A DNA stretch of 34,396 nt from assembly GCA_904397185.1 (NCBI GenBank), contig CAJFOL010000030.1, positions 1 to 34,396 of the forward strand, given 5' to 3'. Below, in pieces: positions 27,117 to 34,396 of this stretch; the stretch's first letter is position 1; the number at the start of each line of letters is the position of its first letter. The notes under the pieces are model-generated. The model was given only the letters and a program-made list of their open reading frames with translations. It was not told the origin of the DNA and did no database searches. Source of the DNA: an uncultured Clostridia bacterium. GTDB taxonomy: Bacteria > Bacillota > Clostridia > Christensenellales > UBA1242. The translations under genes were made by a program, and so were the position numbers.

Positions 27117-27482
27117 CTACTCCTGTCCTTCGTCTTTTGGAATATTTAAGGTGCTTAGTATTTGATTAATTCTTAGTTCTGCTTGTGTACCTTTATCAAG
27201 TTCAAAAATAAGTTTAGGAATTGAAGGCATTTTAAGCATATGTGCCAATTCTCTTTTGATAAAACCTTCAGACTTTTGCAAAACATTTATAATCTCCTTT
27301 GCCTTATTTTCATCATCATAGTCAAATGATATTTTCACTCTGCACGTTTTAAAATCAGGTGCAACCTTTGCTTCGCTAACATACAACATTGGACTAATAC
27401 GAGGGTCATTCAATTTGTTTTGAATGATATAGCCTATATTTTTTTGTATTTGACTGTTTGCTCTTTCAAATCTTAACGACAT
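27117..27482 (-). CDS. rbfA: 30S ribosome-binding factor RbfA
   Basis: RFERANSQIQKNIGYIIQNKLNDPRISPMLYVSEAKVAPDFKTCRVKISF. Confidence 0.96.
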   Translation of the reverse strand: MSLRFERANSQIQKNIGYIIQNKLNDPRISPMLYVSEAKVAPDFKTCRVKISFDYDDENKAKEIINVLQKSEGFIKRELAHMLKMPSIPKLIFELDKGTQAELRINQILSTLNIPKDEGQE

Positions 27483-27494
27483 ATTATCTCCTTT

Positions 27495-27527
27495 AAAAAT
27501 AGGATAAGAATAAATCTTACCCTATTA
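27495..27527 (-). terminator. Hairpin between infB and rbfA, terminator-like
   Basis: minus strand AATAGG-g-TAAGA-ttta-TTCTTA-t-CCTATTTTT. Confidence 0.55.
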
Positions 27528-27563
27528 TTATACTAAATATTAATTTTATTTCAAAATGATTAA

Positions 27564-30044
27564 CTACCTTTTAACAACTTCTTTTGAATAAAATTCAATT
27601 ATATCGCCTTCTTTATAGTCAATATTATCCTTAAGTTTGATACCACACTCAAATCCCTTATTGACCTCAGCCTTTTCATCTTTAACAATTCTTAATGACT
27701 CAACTGTTGTCTTTCCTATTTCTTCATTGCCTCGTTTAACCACTGCTATTGCATTTCTTGTCGCCTTTCCATCTTTGATGTAACTACCAGCAATTTTACC
27801 TGCAGTTGAAAGTTTAAATACCATACGAATTTCAGCACTGCCAATGTATATCTCTTCGTATTTAACACTTAACATACCATTTATGGCTTTAGTCACATCA
27901 TCGACAACTTCATAAATTATTTTGTATTCCTTAATTTGAACTTTATTAGTCTCTGCGAGTGCTTTTGCTTTTGTCACTGGTTTTTGATTAAAGCAAACAA
28001 TGATTGCACCTGTGGTCTGTGCCAAAATAACATCACTTTCAGTAACTGCACCTGCACCACTATGGATAACATTTACCTTTGCCTCTTCATTTCTTATAGC
28101 AAGTAGTGACGATTTTAATGCCTCAACTGAGCCCATTGTATCTGCCTTTATGATTATGTTTAAATTCTTTAAGTTGCCTTCATGAACCATATTCATAAAG
28201 TTATCAAGTGTTACTCCAGACGAATGAGATGCCCTTTCCTTTTTAATCTTATCAATTCTTTCTTGTATAACCTGTTTAGACAAAGATTCATCAACTGCAT
28301 ATACCTCATCACCAGAAGAAGGGACATCGTTAAGTCCGAGTATCTCAACTGGTGTGGATGGTAAAGCCTCTTTAACTGGTTTACCCTTGTCATTAAACAT
28401 CGCTCTTACCTTACCATAAGTTATACCAGACATAATAGAATCACCAACGTGAAGAGTACCATTTTGCACGATAATCGATGCTACTGGACCTCTATTTTTG
28501 TCAAGTTCTGCTTCAATAACAACCGCTGTAGCCATTTTATTTGGATTAGCCTTTAATTCTAGCATTTCACTAACTAGTAAAATGGTCTGCTTTAAATCAT
28601 CGAGTCCCATGCCTGTTTTTGCAGAAATAGGTACACATATAGCATCACCACCCCACTCTTCTGGCAACACTCCATTTTCAGCCAATTGTTGTTTGATTCT
28701 TTCAGGATTTGCCTCTGGCTTATCCATCTTATTTATGGCAACAATAATTGGAACGTTTGCGGCTTTAATGTGATTTATTGCTTCAATAGTTTGTGGCATA
28801 ACACCATCATCGGCTGCTACAACCAATATAGCAATATCTGTTGCCTTTGCACCACGAGCCCTCATTGCAGTAAATGCTGCATGACCTGGTGTATCAATAA
28901 ATGTTATCTTTTCTCCATTGAATGATATTTGATAAGCACCTATACTTTGAGTTATCCCACCTGCTTCTCCTGCAACAACATTTGTTTTTCTAAATGCATC
29001 GAGAAGAGATGTTTTTCCATGGTCAACATGCCCCATAACAGCCACAATTGGCGGACGTTTTACTAAATCTTTTTCATTATCTTGACTTGAAGCACTTTCA
29101 ATAAGTTTTTCTTCGTAGGACTTGTCAATTTTTAACTCTAGAGTTATACCAAAATCACTAGCAATAAGTTCTGCCGTCTCATAATCTATATTTGAATTGA
29201 TTGTTGCCATAATCCCAAGAAGCATAAGTTTCTTGACAATTTCTGTTACTGGTTTGCCTATCTTCTCACTAAAGTCCTTGATTGTTATTTCTTTAGCAGT
29301 TAAAACAGCATGTTTGATTGCTACGGCATTTTGTGTTTGTTGTACTTCCTTTTTCTTCTTTACACTCTTCCTTGAGCCAAACGAAACTTCTTCAATACCA
29401 TTTTCATCTTCTATAAAAACATTATTTCGTCTTTGTTCTTCTCTTCGTTTAAGTCCACCGCCTTTACGTTCTTCGTTATTGGACTGTTTTTTAGCATATT
29501 TTGTCTTATTTACATAATTTCTTTCATTTTTTAGTTCAATTTCTGGCATTTCATTTCCAGCGAACGAACGATAGTTATTTCCTTTCGCTGAAACAAAATT
29601 ATTGTTGCCAAATTTTTTATTTTGAGGATTATTCTTATTAAAGGAGTTATAAGGTCTATTGTCTTTCTTATCTTTATTAAAAGGTGTTTTATTAAACTTG
29701 CCATCATTATTTCTAACAGGTTTATCTGTCTTAAAATTCTTTTGATTATTCGAATTTTCAAATTTTTTATAGGTTTGTTTGTCTTGTTTTTTCTCATCAA
29801 TAAAGGTAGGTTCAGACGTTTTTGTCTCAACTTTTTCCACCTTTTCCACTTCAACAGGCTCTTGTTTTACTTGAGATTTCATAAGAATCTCAGTCTCAAG
29901 TTGTTTTCTCCTGTTTGACAGTTCTTTACCAAAGTTTTCAACTTGCGATTTCGTATTCCTAATATCTCTCAGTATTTGGTTTATCTCGCCTTCTTTTTGT
30001 AGTTCGTGAATTTTTCTTAAATTTTGTAATGATTGATTAGCCAA
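27564..30044 (-). CDS. infB: Translation initiation factor IF-2
   Basis: [70 protein letters not shown]; Asn/Lys-rich N-terminal linker. Confidence 0.99.
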   Translation of the reverse strand: MANQSLQNLRKIHELQKEGEINQILRDIRNTKSQVENFGKELSNRRKQLETEILMKSQVKQEPVEVEKVEKVETKTSEPTFIDEKKQDKQTYKKFENSNNQKNFKTDKPVRNNDGKFNKTPFNKDKKDNRPYNSFNKNNPQNKKFGNNNFVSAKGNNYRSFAGNEMPEIELKNERNYVNKTKYAKKQSNNEERKGGGLKRREEQRRNNVFIEDENGIEEVSFGSRKSVKKKKEVQQTQNAVAIKHAVLTAKEITIKDFSEKIGKPVTEIVKKLMLLGIMATINSNIDYETAELIASDFGITLELKIDKSYEEKLIESASSQDNEKDLVKRPPIVAVMGHVDHGKTSLLDAFRKTNVVAGEAGGITQSIGAYQISFNGEKITFIDTPGHAAFTAMRARGAKATDIAILVVAADDGVMPQTIEAINHIKAANVPIIVAINKMDKPEANPERIKQQLAENGVLPEEWGGDAICVPISAKTGMGLDDLKQTILLVSEMLELKANPNKMATAVVIEAELDKNRGPVASIIVQNGTLHVGDSIMSGITYGKVRAMFNDKGKPVKEALPSTPVEILGLNDVPSSGDEVYAVDESLSKQVIQERIDKIKKERASHSSGVTLDNFMNMVHEGNLKNLNIIIKADTMGSVEALKSSLLAIRNEEAKVNVIHSGAGAVTESDVILAQTTGAIIVCFNQKPVTKAKALAETNKVQIKEYKIIYEVVDDVTKAINGMLSVKYEEIYIGSAEIRMVFKLSTAGKIAGSYIKDGKATRNAIAVVKRGNEEIGKTTVESLRIVKDEKAEVNKGFECGIKLKDNIDYKEGDIIEFYSKEVVKR

Positions 30045-30056
30045 TATTAACTCCTT

Positions 30057-30344
30057 TTATTCCTTTATAATATTGTAAATTATGTCGCTTAGATTTTTAT
30101 TCTTTATTGCAATGAGTTTACAATTTGTCATATTCATTAAAGTTGAAAGATTTTCTATAGAAACTATTGGAACATCTTTCGTTTTGAGTCTTTCAATAAT
30201 TTTTAGGGTATTCTTTCCTGCATCTTCATCATATATTATAAGATATAACTTTTTTTTATAATTATATAACTTGTCTCCGCCAATTATAACATAACCTGCC
30301 TTTTTTGCTATATTTATATAACTTTGCAATTTATATCTATCCAA
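30057..30344 (-). CDS. L7Ae/L30e/S12e/Gadd45-family RNA-binding protein (YlxQ-like)
   Basis: YINIAKKAGYVIIGGDKLYNY...LIIYDEDAGKNTLKIIERLKTKDVPI; position between ylxR and infB. Confidence 0.88.
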   Translation of the reverse strand: MDRYKLQSYINIAKKAGYVIIGGDKLYNYKKKLYLIIYDEDAGKNTLKIIERLKTKDVPIVSIENLSTLMNMTNCKLIAIKNKNLSDIIYNIIKE

Positions 30345-30588
30345 GAATTACTCCCTTAATTTTTTCATATACAGCATCATCTATGTTAGTTTTGAAAGTT
30401 TTATTTAAAAGTTTTTGCTTTTGAAGTTTGTCGATACAATCTTTGCTTTTGCAAACATATGCACCTCTTCCGTTTTGCTTTCCACTTTCATCAACAAATA
30501 TATTACCTTCTTTATCCTTTACGATGCGAAGAAGTTCTCTTTTATCCTTCATCTCTCGGCAGGCAATACACATCCTAAGTCTTTCCAT
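30337..30588 (-). CDS. rnpM: YlxR family protein (RnpM)
   Basis: RMCIACREMKDKRELLRIVKDKEGNIFVDESGKQNGRGAYVCKSKDCI. Confidence 0.94.
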   Translation of the reverse strand: MERLRMCIACREMKDKRELLRIVKDKEGNIFVDESGKQNGRGAYVCKSKDCIDKLQKQKLLNKTFKTNIDDAVYEKIKGVILG

Positions 30589-30595
30589 ATGTCAC

Positions 30596-31759
30596 CTATT
30601 CTTCGTCATCATCAAGTGGAGTTATTTCTTCAAGGTCTTCAAGGTCACTAAGTCCTTGGAATGCATCTTCGTCATTAAGTTCAGTAAGTTCGTACTCAGG
30701 TTCTTTAACCTCAGGAGCAACGATTGAACTCTCAGGTTTAACTTCTATTTTCCACCCAGTGAGTCTTGCAGCAAGTCTAACATTTTGCCCGTTTTTGCCT
30801 ATTGCAAGAGAAAGTTTATCATCAGGTACAATTACTCTAGAAGAATGTAAACTCTCATTTGTCTCAACACTAATTACCTTGGCAGGACTTAATGCTTTTG
30901 CTATATACTCTAATGGGTCTTCGCTATATTCAATTAGGTCTATTTTCTCGCCATTAAGTTCAGCGGTAATTGTATCAATACGTTGTCCATGAAATCCAAC
31001 ACAGGTCCCAATTGGGTCAAGATTAGGTCTATCAGTGTATAATGCAACCTTTGTCCTATTCCCAGGGTCTCTCGCAATATTCTTAATAACTATCTCTCCT
31101 GATGCAACTTCTGGAATTTCAAGTTCAAAAAGTTTTCTAACAAAACCAATATTACTTCTTGTAACTTGTATTTGAGTACCTTTAAATGAATCCTTAATTT
31201 TCTTCACGTAAACTTTAACTCTATCTCCAACGTTAAATTTTTCGCCTGGAATTTGGTCTGATGGTAGCATTACACCCTCAGTATTAGTGTTTGATATTTG
31301 CACATAAACGGTGCCGTTGTCGATACGTTTAACAATTGTAGTTAAAAGTTCATCCTCTTTTTCTGACAACTCAGACAAAGCCATTTGTCTTTCCATCTCT
31401 TTAAGTTTTTGCATAACAACTTGTTTTGCAGTTTGGGCAGCAATTCTACCAAAATCTTTAGTAGATTCTTCCGTAGTGACAATATCTCCCACCTTATATG
31501 ATTTTTTAATAAGTCTTGCTTCGGCAAGAGATATTTCCTTATCAGGATCATGCACTTCATCAACAACAGTTTTGTATGAATAAATCTTTATTGTCGCTTT
31601 CTCTGGATTAAGTTTTACCATTGCAGATTTTGCTTCGCCATACATTTTTTTGTAAGCAGATGTTAATGCACTTTCAAGAGTTGCAATAAAAGCCTCCTTA
31701 TTGATTTTCTTCTCACTTTCTAAGTCTTCGAGTGCTTGAAAAAAGTCTTTGTTAATCAT
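30596..31759 (-). CDS. nusA: Transcription termination/antitermination protein NusA
   Basis: S1 and KH regions: IARDPGNRTKVALYTDRPNLDPIGTCVGFHGQRIDTITAELNGEKIDLIEYSEDP; VIVPDDKLSLAIGKNGQNVRLAARLTGWKIEVK. Confidence 0.98.
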   Translation of the reverse strand: MINKDFFQALEDLESEKKINKEAFIATLESALTSAYKKMYGEAKSAMVKLNPEKATIKIYSYKTVVDEVHDPDKEISLAEARLIKKSYKVGDIVTTEESTKDFGRIAAQTAKQVVMQKLKEMERQMALSELSEKEDELLTTIVKRIDNGTVYVQISNTNTEGVMLPSDQIPGEKFNVGDRVKVYVKKIKDSFKGTQIQVTRSNIGFVRKLFELEIPEVASGEIVIKNIARDPGNRTKVALYTDRPNLDPIGTCVGFHGQRIDTITAELNGEKIDLIEYSEDPLEYIAKALSPAKVISVETNESLHSSRVIVPDDKLSLAIGKNGQNVRLAARLTGWKIEVKPESSIVAPEVKEPEYELTELNDEDAFQGLSDLEDLEEITPLDDDEE

Positions 31760-31772
31760 TTTTATTCTCTCC

Positions 31773-32234
31773 TTAAAATTTTATTATAGGCACAATATGT
31801 GCAATTTTATTTCTTACAAAATCAATGTTTTCACCATTAATTTCCATAACTATATTGTTTTCATCGAAGTTCTTTAATATACCCTCATATTTTTTCTTCC
31901 CATTTGTTTTTGCAAATAAGGTTATTTCTATTTCTTTGTCAACATTTCTCTTTAAGTCTCTATCTGTTTTTAATGGTCTATCAAGTCCTGGCGAACTCAC
32001 ACTCAATATATATGGGCTATTATCTGTTGGGTTAAGTTCTTCTAATAGTCCATCAATAGATTTTGATACCATTTCGCAATCTTCAATCTTTATGCCATCT
32101 TCTTTGTCGATATAGAAAGTCAAATTCATTCCATCTGATTTTTTTACATATTCAACTTCTACGACCTCGTAGCCCATATTCTCAATAAATGGTACCACTT
32201 TCTCTTCGCATATTGTTTTTACTTTACTTGCCAA
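31773..32234 (-). CDS. rimP: Ribosome maturation factor RimP (likely TTG start at 32234; ORF track gives ATG at 32246)
   Basis: ENMGYEVVEVEYVKKSDGMNLTFYIDKEDGIKIEDCEMVSKSI...YILSVSSPGLDRPLKTDRDL; GGAGG at the track start has ideal RBS spacing to TTG. Confidence 0.93.
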   Translation of the reverse strand: MASKVKTICEEKVVPFIENMGYEVVEVEYVKKSDGMNLTFYIDKEDGIKIEDCEMVSKSIDGLLEELNPTDNSPYILSVSSPGLDRPLKTDRDLKRNVDKEIEITLFAKTNGKKKYEGILKNFDENNIVMEINGENIDFVRNKIAHIVPIIKF

Positions 32235-32256
32235 TATATCCTCCATTTACGAAGCA

Positions 32257-32283
32257 GGGAGCGATGCAAAATTGCACGCTCCC
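32257..32283 (-). promoter_or_regulatory. GC-rich hairpin GGGAGCG-a-TGCAA-AA-TTGCA-CGCTCCC in the rimP-nusA operon 5' UTR
   Basis: 12 complementary pairs with one bulged base, between promoter and RBS. Confidence 0.8.
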
Positions 32284-32301
32284 CACTTTCAAGTCATTAA
32301 T

Positions 32302-32330
32302 ATTATAACAAATATATAATAAGAAATCAA
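32302..32330 (-). promoter_or_regulatory. sigma-A promoter TTGATT-17-TATAAT for rimP-nusA-rnpM-...-infB
   Basis: minus strand: -35 at 32325-32330, -10 at 32302-32307. Confidence 0.7.
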
Positions 32331-32357
32331 GTGTTTTTTAAAAAAATATTAATTTTT

Positions 32358-33926
32358 TTATTTATCCGCATCTTTTGGTTTCTTTTTATTTAATTCCATA
32401 AGGACCTGTGCAGTTGCATAAGCATCATTAAATGCCCTATGTGCCCCTTCCAATTTTAGTCCTAAAAACTTGACAACTGTACCAAGTTTATAGTTGCTTG
32501 GATTGATATTCGCTTGTTTTGCAACAATATAAGTGTCTATAACAGTGTTCGCAAACGGCAAATGCAGTTTGTTTGTAATTTTTTTCACAAATTTTAGGTC
32601 AAATCCTACTATGTTGTATCCGCTTATTATACAATCTTTAGACCACTCATAAAAATCAATTATCACATCCTCTATCTTTGGTGCTTTTGCCACCATTTCA
32701 TTTGTGATATGTGTAAGTTGTTGGACCTCTAAAGGTATAGGATTCTTTGGCTTTGCAAAACTAGAAAATCTCTCAGTAACTTCTCCATGGTCTATTTTTA
32801 CGGCACCTATTTCAGTTATTTCGCACAAATCAGGGTCAAGCCCAGTAGTTTCAAGGTCGAATACAACAATATTATTTTTAAGAATAAAATCATTATATGC
32901 CGCTTTTTGGTCAAACAAAAATGATTGTGTACTTCTTGGAAGCAAATCAGGAAAAACAACTTGTTTATGATTTTGGAATATTGCCTCTACTGTAAGGTCT
33001 TCCTCTTTCTTCGCCTCTTCATAACATGGACTTGCAAGCGATATCTTTCTTATGTAATATGTTAGTTTTCCATTTATACCTGGCTTTAAATCACCAACAC
33101 AAAGAATGAAAAACTGTTCTTCCAAACTATCAAGAGTTTTTTCATGGGTTTTAGGGCAAAAGTAGACACAGTCGATACTTCCTTCAATATCCTTTAAAAC
33201 AAAAGAAAATAAAGATTTTTCCTCTCCAGCATGCTTTCCCTTTTTAAGTACATATTTTTTTTGTGCTTTGTTTGATATAAAACCTGCCAAAATCACTGAT
33301 GCCTTTTGTTTTTGATTATCCTTTATGTATTCTGGCTTTGGTATGATGTCTCCACCTACCAATTTTTTTTCTATCACAACGTTATACCTTCTTGCTTTAG
33401 TAAGAGTTGGCAGTATATCATCACACTCTATCTCGTCTGGCAGACTCTCTTCATTTTCAATAATGTCAATAGAAAAATTTGCAATATACAATTTATCTAG
33501 ATAATCTTTTAGCATAGACTTTAATTCAAAATCATCAATTAAAGATACAATGTCCTGATTTAATTTTATTTGAATATTAACATCTAACTGTTGACTTTGT
33601 ATTGAAATGTTTTCAAGAGAAATGTATGGCAAAAGCCCTTTCTTATGTTGCTCAAAAAACTTTACAATATCATCTAAGATTAGACGAGCATCAAGATAAC
33701 TTTTCTTTAATTTTACTTTAACTTCTCCATTAAGGCTCAAATAATTTTTAATAAAATCTTCTATTTCTTTTTTATCTTCTCCTGATATTTCATCAATCGT
33801 ATAAGGATATAAAAAAGTTATTGTGCAGAGAGCAAGTTTTTCTTCATACACAATACTATAAAATTTTAAAAAATTGTATTTATTATTAAAATTTTTATTT
33901 AAAAGTTCTTTAATGTCAATCATCAA
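32358..33926 (-). CDS. PolC-like protein with N-terminal and OB-like regions plus DEDDh 3'-5' exonuclease, no PHP or polymerase domain (522 aa)
   Basis: OB-like segment ASVILAGFISNKAQKKY...SLFSFVLKDIEGSIDCVYF; exonuclease motifs IVVFDLETTGLDPDLCEITEIGAVKI, GYNIVGFDLKFV, HRAFNDAYATAQVL; located between rseP and rimP, the usual polC position. Confidence 0.85.
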   Translation of the reverse strand: MMIDIKELLNKNFNNKYNFLKFYSIVYEEKLALCTITFLYPYTIDEISGEDKKEIEDFIKNYLSLNGEVKVKLKKSYLDARLILDDIVKFFEQHKKGLLPYISLENISIQSQQLDVNIQIKLNQDIVSLIDDFELKSMLKDYLDKLYIANFSIDIIENEESLPDEIECDDILPTLTKARRYNVVIEKKLVGGDIIPKPEYIKDNQKQKASVILAGFISNKAQKKYVLKKGKHAGEEKSLFSFVLKDIEGSIDCVYFCPKTHEKTLDSLEEQFFILCVGDLKPGINGKLTYYIRKISLASPCYEEAKKEEDLTVEAIFQNHKQVVFPDLLPRSTQSFLFDQKAAYNDFILKNNIVVFDLETTGLDPDLCEITEIGAVKIDHGEVTERFSSFAKPKNPIPLEVQQLTHITNEMVAKAPKIEDVIIDFYEWSKDCIISGYNIVGFDLKFVKKITNKLHLPFANTVIDTYIVAKQANINPSNYKLGTVVKFLGLKLEGAHRAFNDAYATAQVLMELNKKKPKDADK

Positions 33927-33934
33927 TAGATATT

Positions 33935-34396
33935 TTATAACAGAAAATGCAATAAGTCAACTAAAATCACAAAACCAAACAATATAAACAGCCCAATGGC
34001 ATGAATCATATTTTCTGTTTCTCTCTTTATTGGTTTCTTTCTTATCGCCTCAATAGTAGTAAACAACACATGAGAACCGTCAAGTGCTGGTATCGGCAAT
34101 GCATTAAAAATAGCAAGATTTGCTGAAATAAGTGGAATTAAAAGCAAGACATTTGCAAAGTTTGTTTGAGTAAAAGTTGCTATTGTTTGAATTGTAGTTA
34201 AAGGTCCGCCAATAGAAGATATAGGCAACTGGAATGTTATCAAAAGCCATAAAGATTTTAGTACAACCCATGCAAGTCCAAAAGCAAAAGGTACTGCTCT
34301 TTCCAATGCCTCACCAAAGGAATATACATAAGCGCTGACTTGACTGTCAAGGCAATAGACATATGAGGTGACATACTCCCCATCTATGACGTTTCC
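33935..34396 (-). CDS. rseP: RseP-type site-2 protease, C-terminal part, truncated by window edge
   Basis: FANVLLLIPLISANLAIFNALPIPALDGSHVLFTTIEAIRKKPIKRE...; frame open from 34306 to the window end. Confidence 0.9.
   Translation of the reverse strand, partial: GNVIDGEYVTSYVYCLDSQVSAYVYSFGEALERAVPFAFGLAWVVLKSLWLLITFQLPISSIGGPLTTIQTIATFTQTNFANVLLLIPLISANLAIFNALPIPALDGSHVLFTTIEAIRKKPIKRETENMIHAIGLFILFGFVILVDLLHFLL

Noticed and set aside
29531-29854. Minus-strand ORFs in another frame of infB (29531-29854, 28211-28393) and of nusA, ruvA and others
   Set aside because: Alternative-frame reads of conserved genes; K/I-rich translation is a composition artefact.
29460-30044. Asn/Lys-rich N-terminal stretch of IF-2 as an unusual domain
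   Set aside because: Variable low-complexity N-terminal linkers are typical of bacterial IF-2; not evidence of novelty.
32247-32357. Possible frameshift or split of polC, with the polymerase part in the adjacent sequence
   Set aside because: Only ~110 bp separate the stop from rimP, and they contain a promoter and hairpin. No polymerase or PHP motif is seen in any frame nearby, so a simple frameshift cannot explain the short protein.

Overview
Low-GC (AT-rich) chromosomal segment from a spore-forming Bacillota/Clostridia-type bacterium. Almost all genes lie on the minus strand. Read along that strand from high to low coordinates, the order is: rseP 3' part, a PolC-like exonuclease lacking the polymerase, rimP, nusA, ylxR (rnpM), L7Ae-like, infB, rbfA, nrnA (DHH), truB; endonuclease IV-like; efp; a solitary ArsR-type wHTH regulator; spoIIIAA-AH; asp23/nusB/xseA/xseB; a conserved membrane protein; infC-rpmI-rplT; TrmH-family methyltransferase; yebC; a small acidic orphan; ruvC-ruvA-ruvB-queA-tgt; an MBL-fold hydrolase; rny; and a COG2426-like membrane protein. 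The left end has a divergent pair: a YgjP-type metalloprotease (minus) and a large PadR-HTH/transmembrane fusion (plus). No CRISPR array, rRNA, tRNA or transposase was recognised. The most interesting observations are: (1) the canonical polC locus holds a 522-aa protein with PolC-like N-terminal and OB regions plus a DEDDh exonuclease, but no PHP or polymerase domain; (2) a PadR regulator joined through a ~350-aa N/Q/D-rich linker to a multi-TM domain; (3) a ~70-85 bp intergenic repeat present in two copies, plus other intergenic palindrome and repeat families; (4) consensus promoters so close to the start codon that ruvC and ygjP could be leaderless; (5) an infC leader with a terminator and a possible antiterminator; (6) a near-perfect palindrome at the predicted +1 of the ArsR-like gene. 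All family calls are from reading the translations; no database search was run.
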